Assembly (NCBI GenBank): GCA_037892935.1
Contig: JAYXKI010000008.1
Coordinates: forward strand, 682,001-746,000
DNA from: Phlebopus portentosus
Taxonomy: Eukaryota; Basidiomycota; Agaricomycetes; Boletales; Boletinellaceae
DNA length: 64,000 nucleotides
Reading direction: 5' to 3'
The notes beneath the pieces were generated by a model that saw nothing but the letters and a program-made list of their open reading frames with translations, was not told the DNA's origin and did no database searches. The position numbers and the translations under genes are program-made. Below are positions 1 through 10,691 of the stretch, in pieces; the stretch's first letter is position 1, and every line of letters begins with the position of its first letter.

Positions 1-367
1 CCAAGACACACAGGTTATGGAGCGTTACCCGAGGCTGCGCGCAGACTGAAGAAAGATGATGTTCTGCGTCCGGCGTCGTCGGGGAACAGAAATTAGACTG
101 GGCGGCTTCTTCCATGTGTATTGTTGGCGCTGGATTTCAAGCGAGCTATCATAATGAATCCAAAAAATTTTCACTGCCTTGTTCTTGTAGAGCTACGATA
201 ATAATGCCAAAATTTTTTCATATGTTTTGATCTCGAAATTCTTACCAACTCGGAGTCGAGTCGGAGGAGTACATGGTCGAGGAAAAAGGTAAATTTTATG
301 CACGTGACGCACTTGGATCATGTAACGCCTGACGGACAATTATCCTGTTCACAAACCACCGAGGAAG
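1..367. other. 5' flank of RPC11, no gene recognised
   Basis: No coding signal found. A CACGTG motif lies near 301-306, within 70 bp of the RPC11 start, and could be regulatory; this is only a motif match. Confidence 0.35.
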
Positions 368-1086
368 ATGTTATTCTGCCCTACGTGCGCAAACTTTCTG
401 ATCATATCGGCTGACACAGGGAGCAACAAATGGGCGTGCAACACTTGTGCATATGAGTTCCCAATCACCAAACAGGTAGGTTCTCGTGTACCTCCCTGGA
501 GCTGCGATCTGTCAGAACCTGCGTGGATGGACTTCTTTCGTTGCTTGCCTCGCTGATGCCTTTGCCCTTGATAACGCTTAAATTTTATTCTTTATTTATA
601 GATGACGTCGCGTGAGCGGCTGCAGCGCAAAGCTGTGGATGATGTGCTCGGTGGAGACGCTGCGTGGAGAGATGCAGACTCAACGAGCGGTACGCGAATT
701 CCTGGCTTTCTGCCTGTTCTATTCTGGTTTTACTTATGAGCGCGTCAATGTCCGTTCGTGTTCATGCGCCGTGCTTCGTATTCATGCTTATGCGTGTGTT
801 CATTGCTGTGCTGTGCGCCGACGTGATAGTTACGTGCCCGAAATGCGATAACGACAGAGCATATTTTTATCAACTGCAGATTCGGTCTGCAGACGAGCCT
901 ATGACTACTTGTACGTTCTATTATCACCGTATTTGGTATAGGAGCTCATTGCGCTGTCACATCCTTTCGCGGTCTAGTTTACCGGTACGGTTCGAGCTTG
1001 TTCTCCTGTAAGATCTGCGGAATCCTTATCCTAACACAAATAATGACAGATGTACGGCATGTACGCACCAGTGGAGAGAAGGGTAG
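368..1086 (+). CDS. RPC11: RNA polymerase III subunit RPC11 (POLR3K/Rpc11 family)
   Basis: Small zinc-ribbon subunit of RNA polymerase III, which in the known family supports RNA cleavage, termination and re-initiation. Exons as I read them: 368-475, 602-689, 830-910, 978-984 and 1050-1086, giving 106 aa (human POLR3K is about 108). The N-terminal zinc ribbon has CPTC and CNTC pairs. The C-terminal TFIIS-like ribbon has CPKC, then the conserved RSADEPMTT stretch, then CTAC. The acidic DE pair of the cleavage hairpin is in RSADEPMTT. The fourth exon is only 7 nt (TTTACCG). It is needed to encode FYR between MTT and CTAC, and all splice phases close only when it is included. The start is the first ATG of the conserved MLFCPTC motif. 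Nothing looks truncated. Confidence 0.93.
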
Positions 1087-1757
1087 CTCGAGCTTCTTTG
1101 GAGGTCACAGTACATATGTTTCGTTGGAACTTTACTCACGGCTACAATGGTTGCATTCCATATCGTCCAAATTCGTTGAAGTTTTCATTCGCAGTTGCTC
1201 GTACAGCACACCGCGCAGAGGAGGCGCAACCAAGGCTATGCAAAAGATTTCCAAAGCATTCATTCTGACTCAAAAAATAGAAATAAAAAAATTGGGTGAC
1301 GGAGACGATCTGGCTTTGTTTCCGTCGGTCACGACCATGATGTCCGAACCGTTTTGGTAACTCATCGCCTTTCGACAACGACCGTCGTCAACTTCTCGTC
1401 AAACTCAAGCCTGTTATTCGTCCGCTGTGGAACTGCACCCGCCCCTGCGAAAGAGAAACGCTCAAAGAGTGCTTCCTCTGCTTGACCGTTCCGAACTTTC
1501 GATTGTTCGTATTTGGTTGTCTCTCTGTCTCTTGCTAGATGAAACTGCACCCGTGCACCTCAATTGATAGTTCTGCGCTACTGCAGCGCTGCGACAAGGC
1601 GTGTGGAAAGCTCCGCTAAAGTTGGCCATGGGCTCGTTGCTATCGCTTGCTCGTTCTTCTCAGGATAAATGAAACAGATGCCAAGATGTCCGCGCTAGCT
1701 GGAGATGATCTGATTGACTCACTCGGGAGCTGATAGAACGTACTTACACTCGTCTGC
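1087..1757. other. Intergenic, no gene recognised
   Basis: Several short overlapping ORFs occur on both strands (for example 998-1360 and 1362-1550), but none matches a family I know and none has splice partners. It is probably the 3' flank of RPC11 plus the promoter of the secreted-protein gene. Confidence 0.4.
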
Positions 1758-1764
1758 TATAAAA
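1758..1764 (+). promoter_or_regulatory. TATA box of the small secreted protein gene
   Basis: TATAAAA lies 149 bp upstream of the start codon at 1907. A pyrimidine-rich leader follows it. This is a plausible strong core promoter for a secreted protein; it is a motif match only. Confidence 0.5.
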
Positions 1765-1906
1765 TGCGGCTGCTGATCGTTGAGCAGTTCTTCAAGTCGA
1801 GTTGATCTCAACGCATTCGTGCTTAACCTGTTTTCTCTTCGTTCAATTACCTTTTCTTGCTTCTATTTGACTCTGCGAGTCCCGCATTTTCATCTCATTT
1901 ACCACA

Positions 1907-2679
1907 ATGTTCTCCCGACTCTCGTTCGTCTCTTTGCTCGCTGTCCCAGTCGTTGTCGGCTTCTTCGCGCAGAGTGCTTTTGCGGGTGAGTGTAATGGTA
2001 TTTCTTCGTGCGGAGCTGTGCTGAGGTTGACTGAACGGAACGAGTAGCACCTACAAGCGGAGAGCTCGTATCTCGCCAGGTTGGCAACTTGCAATGCAAC
2101 CTTGACAGGTTGGCCATCGTCGCTGCGCTTTCGCAGACGAAGAAAGACGTCGACGACCTTGCGTCTGCTGGTGCTTCGTAAGTTCTTCCATCTCCATCGT
2201 GACATTGACAAACTAAAAGACTCATATTGATGACCCTCCTCATTAAAAATATTGTACGATATTGTTGGACGATGTTACTATAACGCAACGATAGTGACCC
2301 ATCGGTGACCTCTGCAACAACCCAGGCCGACTCGGGCCTGACTGACGCCAAAGATGGGATCGTCACCATCGCGCAGGCTCTGATCCAGGGACAGACTGCT
2401 CCCGCCTCTGCGCGCGACCAGGTCGGTCAGGGTCTCACGACCATCCAGACTGCGTTGGATAGCATTGACTCGTGCGTACTTTCTTTCCTTCTTCTGATGG
2501 TCGATCTTATCTGTTAATCAATTTTGTCTTTGATGCATGCTGGTGGATTCTTTGTTGCTTGATATCATAATCGGAACTGCAGGACGGACCCGAATGTTAC
2601 TTCTGCGCTGAGCAAGGCAAAGAGCGATTTGAGCAAGGCTGTCTCTGCAGGCCAGGGCGTCGTATCGAACTGCAAGTAG
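1907..2679 (+). CDS. Small secreted protein, helical, two-cysteine type (HsbA-like at best)
   Basis: Four exons (1907-1985, 2048-2177, 2295-2471, 2583-2679) encode 160 aa. Residues 1-26 form a clear signal peptide with a long hydrophobic core and AFA before the likely cleavage site. The mature part is rich in Ala, Ser, Thr, Asp and Gln. It looks like amphipathic helices built from three related blocks with DP..TSA/DPNVTSA spacing, and it has two cysteines, one near the mature N-terminus and one two residues from the end. Those two could form a staple disulfide. It resembles small secreted proteins common in agaricomycetes and loosely the hydrophobic-surface-binding Hs bA fold, but I cannot name a family. 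The protein probably acts in the cell wall or outside the cell. The TATA box at 1758 supports the start. Confidence 0.75.
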
Positions 2680-3240
2680 ACTGATTTGGTACTACGCACC
2701 GCGTGGTTGAGAGGTGTGAGTCGAGATGGATGGAGTGAGTCGGGAGGAGTGAGCTTTGTTCGGGACTTGGTTGGATTCTTTCATGGACCTTGATTTTCTC
2801 CTTGTGTATATTCGTGCTTTACATCAAGGGTGATTTTTTGGGAAGGCTGTTCAAGACGAGAGACGATGTACGCGCCCGTTTGTGCAGTTGGACCTCTTCT
2901 CGATAATTGATTGAATAATTGAAGTGAAGTCGGGTGCCAATTATTGAGATGCAATAAGTTCATTTTCCGCTCTCGCGCTTGGCATAAACGACAACCAAAA
3001 CCATCCATTTTCCCGTGGAAAGTCCAAATCCGAAAGATGAAATTGGCATGGCAAATACTGTACAAATACACAACAAAACGCACAGCCTTTGCATTACTTC
3101 TTCTCCAGCCCAGTCAGTCCAGTCTTTTATGGTATGTCAGAACACTACCGCTAAATCACTATCTCACACAGTCCCGGAATGCATACCAAGGTATCGCGAT
3201 TCTGAATTCTGTCTGACTCGCCAAGTTGCAGCTGCTGGCG
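2680..3240. other. Convergent intergenic region
   Basis: 3' flanks of the secreted-protein gene (plus strand) and the PBDC1 gene (minus strand). The short ORFs seen here have no recognisable product and no splice support. Confidence 0.4.
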
Positions 3241-4175
3241 TCATGAGCGCTTCGTCTTTCCCTTCTTGGTTCGCTCTGCCTCTTGCTTTTCTTTCTCCTT
3301 CTGCTGACGTTCCTTTTCGGCTTCGTGGATTGCAAGCTCGTGTGCTGCGTCGTTGAGTCCCAGTCGGTTCCGAGCGATCTGAGTGTAAATTCATAAGCAG
3401 ACAGTTCATATACAAGCTTATGAATGTACTTGCCTCGATTGCACAGAACTGGTGTTTCCCGGAGAATGTTAGTCGAAGGTAATTTCAATATACTGGACTG
3501 GGAACATACCTGCATACGAGTCACTATAATAGGTGTCAGACAGTTGATAACGGTGTGTAGAAGGAGCATTGAAGCGAACCGAATATCGTGTTAGTTTCTC
3601 CATATTCGTCTCGGCAATCCGTGCGTATCAGCGAGCCGAAGTTATAGTCTTTGACCTTGTCCTTGTAGCTGTCGATGAATTCACGCCAGCGTTTCTTTCC
3701 ATCTGGGCTTTTCATCCAATCTTCGTCGAGCTTGATTAGACCTTCGTATGGTTCTTTGGCGAGCTCAGGAAACCGGTTAGAGAGGTCCTCGAAAATCTCA
3801 TCGTCGATTCTTGAGCGAATTCAGCATGAATAGAAGTCGATGAGCGCCGAAGTAGTTACCTGGTAAGTCGTAGATCCTTTGGTTGCACCTTCTCGAGGAG
3901 GTTCCAGTATACCTGAATTGATCAATATGGTTAAATGCTGTACCTGAGCTGAGCTGTAACTGCTGTGTACCTGAGCATGTTCGACTGCTCTTACGGCAAA
4001 TCTAGCAAGACAATAAGCTCGGGGTCATATACTCGTTGAGATATATGACCACTGACTGTTTCTCGATCTAATTGCAACAGAACCCATTAGCTTGGTCCGC
4101 AGCACTCTAATTTCGCTGGGGTTTCCGCACCTCGACCAAGTTCTGTGCATTGTTCGGGTCGAACTGCTGTGTCAT
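3241..4175 (-). CDS. PBDC1-family protein (yeast Ypl225w/Chp1 type)
   Basis: Family of small conserved eukaryotic proteins (PF04669); the yeast member Ypl225w is known as a ribosome-associated chaperone for nascent eEF1A. Eight exons on the minus strand: 4131-4175, 4057-4067, 3971-4001, 3860-3912, 3580-3809, 3510-3523, 3434-3448 and 3241-3378, giving 178 aa. Recognisable family blocks are EKQFAVRAVEHAQVYWNLL, TRIDDEIFEDL, KLDEDWMKSPDGK, DYNFGSLIRTDCRDEYGE, and TRMQFCAIEIARNR, followed by a Lys/Glu-rich tail that is probably helical. Three exons are only 11, 14 and 15 nt. The intron after the 15-nt exon begins with GCAAGT (GC-AG type). All phases close without any stop. The start is the ATG of MTQQFDPNNAQNLVE, directly before the conserved block. 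Confidence 0.9.
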
Positions 4176-4574
4176 TGCTAGATGTAGAGTCTAATACGCG
4201 CGAATTCGAGGTAAGCGGCAATACGGGAGTTATTGGGAGGTAGGAGAGATGGATCGTGACGTGGTAGCACTGGTCGAGGACACGGTGGCAAAATCATAGG
4301 TACCAGATTTTATTACCAGATTAGGGTGTAGAACTTAATGAGATCATGTGATTGATTTTCTCACAAAAATAAGTTTCAATTTTATTACCTAAGCAGAGCC
4401 GATCCTTTCCGAATGCAAATTATTAAATCGGCGCTATGACCGCGTCTTTCTCTGTCTATCACCACCACGTTCCCCGTCCCTCGCACTCGCTCTCTTCGCA
4501 CCTCTCGTCGTCGTCCTCAACGCCGACGATGACTGGAGGTTGATTGGGGGTACTTGTTCAAGTTGATAAATCAA

Positions 4575-6787
4575 ATGGAAAATGTAGACAACAAGCCCGA
4601 GCATCTTGCTGACGGCGTCTGCCCTCCTCTATCTCAATCTCAAAATGAAAATGGCAATGAAAGTCGCAACCGAAAGTCAGTCGGCAATGCAGAGTCTATT
4701 TTTACTTCTACGTTGATGTATTTTCCAGCCTAGACATTCTTAAAGCGTATATTCAACGGCAGAGAGGTCTTCTTGAACGCATCAAACAAGACGTCGACCG
4801 TCTGCAAGCGTCAAGGCCAGCCTTAGACGCTGATCCTAGTGGCGCACTCAGTTGTATTCTACAATCCGATATTAATGATGATTCCGGAAAGCGAAGCAAA
4901 GGTCAAGAAGCATTTGTCACAGGTGTTGACAAGCTGAGCGAACTGGTTAGCGAGGTGCATGGAAGTAAGGAAGCAACAATCACAAAGGATGTTGATTGGA
5001 ATTTATTCAAAGGTTCTGGTGAGGATTCCCAATGAATCTCGTTCTTACGGTCATCTCTGAGGCCCTGCAGACTTGACGCCATTGCATTCCCTTCAAGCAC
5101 GTTCGAGGTTTTCGTTGATTCCGTCAGGCACTCGACCGCTTACCGGACCTCCGCTGACGCCAAGTACGCCAAGTTTGATCTCACCGAGATCCTCTCTCAG
5201 CTCTTTGGTATCACTCGACTGCACTTTTGAGAGGCCGTCTAAGCGCTCGGAGTCTGTATACCAGATCCATGTCCGAGAACAGCGCCAGAAGACCGTTGAA
5301 CCTGTACTCGCTATTGCCTCTCAGTTCCTTGCATCTTTACACCCGGACTCTGATGATGAATGCATCAAGCATGCAAAAGCACGAGAGGTGAAGGAAGCGG
5401 AGGCAAGGGAAGCGAGGAACGTAAAAGTGCATAATGGGAAAGCTAATGGGCACGTAAGGAAGTCGGCGCACCGAAGGAAGAGCGAAGCTTCTGCTGCGGC
5501 TGCCGCAGCGCGGCCACGTGGGCAGGGCGGGCGATTCAAAAAGAAGGAGGCGATGGCGGACGGGACTTTGGCTCCTGGGACCCAGATCGGTGGTGCTTCT
5601 GCTTCTGTGCTCTCTAATTCCTCGTTATTCTCAGCGGCGCCCGTTCCCGAAATATCTTCATCTACTCCATTTGTCATTGGCCCGGATGTAGAATCTCACG
5701 GGCTTGAGGGTGGTAGGCCACAGCGAATACGAAAGCCGTCAATACGCTTCGCATCTGCTGCTCCTAGCACTTCCAGCTCGAGAAGCATACAGAGTGGTAG
5801 CGGTACATCTACGAAAAGAAATCGTAATTCCATGACGGGTTGGCAGTCATCATCTTCACCTGTGGTACACAGCAATCCACCCCGAGGACGGCTTACTATC
5901 CGAATCCCGGCTCGATTGGCAATAAAAGGTTCTAATTGTGATGTATCGGGCCAACGGGATAGGCAGGTCTCGACGTCAACAAGTGTAACGACCTCAACTT
6001 CAACAACCTCAACAACTGGAAGCACCAGTCTGACGCCATCAGGCAGATCAGTAATTGATAATGGACGTGCAGGTGCCAAGCCGTACGCTCCCGTAGGTTG
6101 GTCCACGGCAGCGGAGGCCAAGAGACGGCAAGCTTCTAATCCAGTGACGGCGGCTGTCTCTGCTCTGCACTCGCATTTCTTTGGGGTAAAGCAAGAGGAG
6201 GAACAGGGCGAGGATAAGATGAACATTGATCGCTGGGATGCTTTTGACGAGCGAAATGGAAGATTTAAACTCGATTCTGCGCTTCATGCATTCAAAGTTC
6301 CTTATCACGGCAAGCATAATCCAGCGTCGCAGGATTATGCGATGGACTCGGGTGAGGACGAGCGAGGTGTCGATAGTGACGATTCCTTCGTTCCTGAACT
6401 GCTTCCTTCTTTACCAGGTTCATCAGCTTCAAGCACATCCACCAGTCAAACGGGTGCAAATGGACCCACTGCCAGTGACGCGTCTGAGAGGGCCAAATCG
6501 AGTCGCATTCCATCGCGTCGAGCTGATCGGTCGTCCGATACGTTCAACAAGGCGTGGAGCGATGAGGAACAGCGCTTACTTGACATGTTACTTGAGCGAT
6601 ACCCAGACGGGACAAAAAATCGGTATGTATTTCCATTATGTCTGGCATTGAGCAGTAAGTTAATTTTGGTATTAGCTGGGCGAATATTTCGAGAGCTATG
6701 GGCGGTGCACGAACTCCTAGACAAGTTGCTTCCCGGGTACAAAAATACTTCGCGAAGATGAAGAAGTGGGGTATAGACGTGAGCTAA
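4575..6787 (+). CDS. Myb/SANT-domain protein, ZZZ3-like
   Basis: Four exons (4575-4675, 4729-5018, 5071-6622, 6676-6787) encode about 684 aa. The C-terminal SANT/Myb repeat begins AWSDEEQRLLDMLLERYPDG and continues, across the last intron, into ISRAMGGARTPRQVASRVQ, ending in KMKKWGID. The AKQVASRVQKYF-type motif is typical of the SANT domain of ZZZ3, a subunit of the metazoan ATAC histone acetyltransferase complex. No ZZ zinc finger is visible and the protein stops just after the SANT domain. The middle is long, disordered and rich in Ser/Thr, with an Ala/Arg basic patch. The N-terminal part has a short coiled-coil (DILKAYIQRQRGLLERIKQD). It is probably a nuclear DNA- or chromatin-binding factor. 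The exon 2 donor could be 5012 or 5018; both keep frame. Confidence 0.82.
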
Positions 6788-7470
6788 TCAGGATCCTATC
6801 TTCTCGTGGAACGTATTCCGATGCAACCAGCCTTTTCCACTTTCCACTCTCTTTTGCCTCACTGCTTTGTCACGTTGATCTTCGTCATTTTTTTCTCATC
6901 CCTCCGTTTTCACATTTCTCTTTGCATTCGACAAACCGTACTCACACGCACTGACTTCATTCACGCACCATTCGCCTTCTCGCATTTCCAAGCATACTTC
7001 TTGATCGAGTTCTCATCTACTTCCTCACAATACTTGCAATATGTTTATGCTGTTCAATATGCTTTTCGAACCTCAGCTCGACCCACCCTGGCTCTTGCCA
7101 CGCCAAACGCCCTTCCATCTTTCATCCCTATCCTATCTTGTCTTCAAATTCTTGCGAAGAACAACGTTGAAGCGTTGTGTTTAATGAGCTTCTTCAGTTC
7201 CAGCTATTTCTTTATCGTGGACTTTGTGCCTTATTGACTTGACTACCATTTGTATCATTATGAATATTGCTATAATATGAATTGAAATTAGACTTCCGGC
7301 GTTCCCCGCTTCGCGTAGGGTCACGACCCACGTGATGTGATTGGTACGCGTCGGGTATTACATGGAGGCTCAACTCGAACTCGTTCCGCGCCTTTATCAT
7401 GCTCCTCTATGTTCTTGTCTCGCACTCTTGATTGATGCAGGCAATATGAAGCACTCGTAGCGATGTGACG
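6788..7470. other. Intergenic, no gene recognised
   Basis: Pyrimidine-rich 3' flank of the SANT gene and 5' flank of SLX1. The 143-codon ORF at 6806-7237 reads as Ser/Phe/Leu-rich translation of a CT-rich strand and has no family match. Confidence 0.45.
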
Positions 7471-9799
7471 ATGGAGACACCAACGCCGACGCGAACTCGT
7501 ACAACGAGAGGGAATAAATCGACTCTTGAGGATAATCATCGCTTCCCGCGTTTTTATGCATGTTATCTTCTCAAGTCTATCAAGACTCTAAAGTCAACGG
7601 CGTAAGTGCTCTTCTGTGAGCTCTGGTAAACCAGACTTAGGATTTATCACGCAGTACGTACATCGGAAGCACACCTAATCCTCCTCGACGACTACGGTGA
7701 GTCGTTCTCACCTTGGATGCTGATTAGGTACTTTAACTCATTCCGATCCCTAACGGCCCTACGGGTCAGACAGCATAATGGTGAATTGACCAACGGAGCG
7801 CGGAAGACTTCTCGAAGTAGACCCTGGGTGATGCAGATGATCGTACACGGCTTTCCGTCCAAGCTGGCTGCATTGCAATTCGAGTGGGCTTGGCAACATC
7901 CGCATCTTAGTAGGCATCTTCGTGAGGCGAGGGGGGATGCGCAGACGTTTGGGATGGGGAAGAGGAGGAGTGGGGTGAATGGGACTCTCAAAGGAAATAT
8001 CAAGTAAGGAGATTCTGTTTTTTCCTGTTTTGTCGCAGCTTAGTGAGGATGCTAATGCATTTTGGCAGGACGGTGCGGACTATGCTTGCGACACATCCGT
8101 ACTCGACTTGGCCTCTGCACGTCAAGCTCTTCACACACCAAGCTGTCAAACACTGGGCAGCAGCTACGGACTCGTTGGGCTCCCTGCTAACGAGGAATCC
8201 CAAGACGAAGACGAAACTGCCGGATCTAGACGTGGTTGACCTGTGCAAAGACATGCCCAGAGGATTCACAGTTAGCGTTGAACTAGAAGGTGTTGACGGG
8301 AAAGCCCAAGGCGACTCACGAGCTGGATCTGGATCCGGAAGGACGGGGCCTATTGATGTTACCGACTCTCAGTTCACTTCGGAGCATCTCGAGAAACATA
8401 CAGCAGTCCTCGCGAGCCCAGCCTCTCCTACTTGCTCAGTCTGTAACGAATCTCTCTCGGTACCTAGATCGACCGAAATTGTGCCTGCGTTGGAAGACCA
8501 GCTTGCTCTCGCACTGTGTCCTGCGCCGGCTTGCAAAGGAACTGCACATTTGCTCTGTCTCGCCAGGAAGTTTTTGAGCGAGGACATGGACGGTCGTGGA
8601 ACGTCGAAGCTTATCCCCCGTGGAGGAGAATGCCCGACGTGCTTGAGGTATGTTCTGTGGGGAGATGTCATACGAGGATGTTATCGACGATGGGACGGTA
8701 GACGGAAGGATGTCAATATACGAGAAGAAGGGGAAAATGAGGTGAATGAGGGAGGTATGGATGGGATTCTCGAGGAAGATGTAGGATTTGAGAAGACGCC
8801 AACGAGACCAGCTCGGAAGGGCAAAGGAAAAGCAGCTATTTCTGCTGATCCCCTTGAAAATACCAAGCATAAGTGGGCTCCTCCGAAGGAAAAGAACAAA
8901 GCTATTGTTATTCCTCGGTCCCGAAGTAAGCAACTGGGACTCTATGCCGAGGAAGATAATTATTCATCTGGCAATTCGAAAAGTCCTGCACATCAAGGAA
9001 CGTCGAGGTTTGGCCCTCATGCTCATTCGTCAGGAACACAAGAGGATGAGGAAGGAGAGTTCTTCGACCTGGACGCGATTAGTTCTGGCGACGAAGAAAG
9101 TGACGATGCGTCTCCTGTGCCGTCGTCGAGCAGCAAGTTCACTCCCACTCCACAGCGCTGCAAGACTAAAGGTCCTACGAAGCACGGCTTCCTCCCGCTG
9201 GATGCGCACGCCAGTCCTTCAAAACGACCTTCTCTTCCCAAATGCACTGCGGAACCGAGTCGCAACAAACTACCAAACTGCCGTTCCGCAGCTCTAAAGG
9301 GCGCCATTCATAATCACGAAGAAGAGGAGAAGGCGAGCAGCATGGAATTCGAGACGCTCACCGAAAGCTCTGAGCGTACCGACGAGTGCCAATGGAGGCC
9401 AGCCCGATACGCTTCAGTACTCGACAGCAACGCGGGCGTCCTTCAGTACGCGCTACAGGCTCAAATAACCAGTCGAAACGCACTGTGTTGTCTGTGTTGG
9501 ACGACGATATCAGCGATATCGGTGGGTCCTACTTCTCCATTTCTATTCCTACATACAGTCGATCTGATTTATTTATGTATGTATCGGTGATTCCGCCGTC
9601 TTTTCTTCATCTAGAGCCCGACTCGCCCGGGACTCAGCAGTCATTGCATTACTCTCCGCGTCCGCAACGGGAGGACGAACATGGGCCCCTTTCCCGCATG
9701 TTGACCTCTTTGTCTATCAAGTCACCTGAAAGGCGGGATGATCACGATTTCGATGAAGATGAAGATGAAGATGACGGTGTGATTATCCTTTCGGATTGA
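7471..9799 (+). CDS. SLX1: Structure-specific endonuclease subunit SLX1
   Basis: Catalytic subunit of the SLX1-SLX4 nuclease that resolves Holliday junctions and branched DNA in the nucleus. Exons 7471-7601, 7655-7696, 7770-8003, 8069-9375, 9447-9521 and 9615-9799 give 657 aa. The GIY-YIG domain shows [27 protein letters not shown], a catalytic-type RPW motif, and [20 protein letters not shown]. The zinc-binding RING/PHD-like domain shows CSVC, CPAPAC, HLLC and CPTC ligands in order. A long acidic, Ser-rich fungal extension follows and ends in DDGVIILSD, which looks like a SUMO-interacting motif next to acidic residues. The fifth exon is assigned by phase only (intron 9376-9446) and is the least certain part. 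Known SLX1 proteins are usually shorter, about 300-450 aa, the excess here being the C-terminal tail. Confidence 0.92.
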
Positions 9800-10691
9800 T
9801 TGATTGAATAGATGAGGACTTGGAGGTCTAAGTACCTCTATCTCAATCACAAGCGTCTGACTGTATAACGACATCTAATGTATACAGATATCGGTATGGA
9901 TGATCCATCCGAATTCGGATGTCTTGGAGATTCAATACAATACAATATTGTTAGGCGAGGTGGGCCTTCACCACGTTTTATTTGTACTTTACTTTTCCAT
10001 GACCAGTCCAAAAGGATGAGAGGGGAAAAAAAAAAAAAAAAAATGAAGACTGATTTCTGATTGTAGAGAAACCACAGGATACAACGCATACGAGTAGTTG
10101 AAAGGCAACACAAAACAAAACACTCGTTCCCCCTCCCTCCCTCCCTCCCTCCTTACCCAAAACAGAAACGCGCGTGCGTTGATATTAGCGAAGAGACTGA
10201 GAGAAATTGGAATGAAGAATAATAAGATTAAGCGCGTGATGTCGTACACAGTACATACATACATACATACATCTTCAGCAGCAATACAAGACACACAAAA
10301 TTCGGTAAGATGTTGAGAGACAAGTAAAGCAAGTAAGGATGGAGGGAAGGAAAGGAAAGGAAAGGAGGAAAGGAGGACGTGCGGAAGGACAGAAGATGGA
10401 TAGACCCCCGTCCATCCGACCGAGCGAAAGAGCGAAGAGCCAACTCTCAGTCTCGGTTGTTAACAATCTTCGATCAACCGTATGTATGTAGGATGTAGAA
10501 TCACCGTATCTTGCAGTATCGCTGATGATGGGAGATGGAGGATCAGGATTAGGAATGTGAGGATGCTATGGACATTTTAAACTAGTGGGAAGGGGAAGAA
10601 AGAGAAGTACTTGGTCCGATACCCAAGAGGAAAGAGATAGAAAAGACAGAGGAAGAGAGAGAGAGAAACGAGACAAACTCGTGAAAACGTA
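9800..10691. other. Convergent intergenic region with simple repeats
   Basis: Holds an A tract near 10026-10043, a CCCT-rich run near 10131-10153 and a (CATA) run near 10252-10271. No coding signal was recognised; the ORFs here translate simple sequence. Confidence 0.5.

Noticed and set aside
6806..7237. 143-codon ORF resembling a membrane protein
   Set aside because: Translation of a CT-rich 3' flank; no family match and no splice context.
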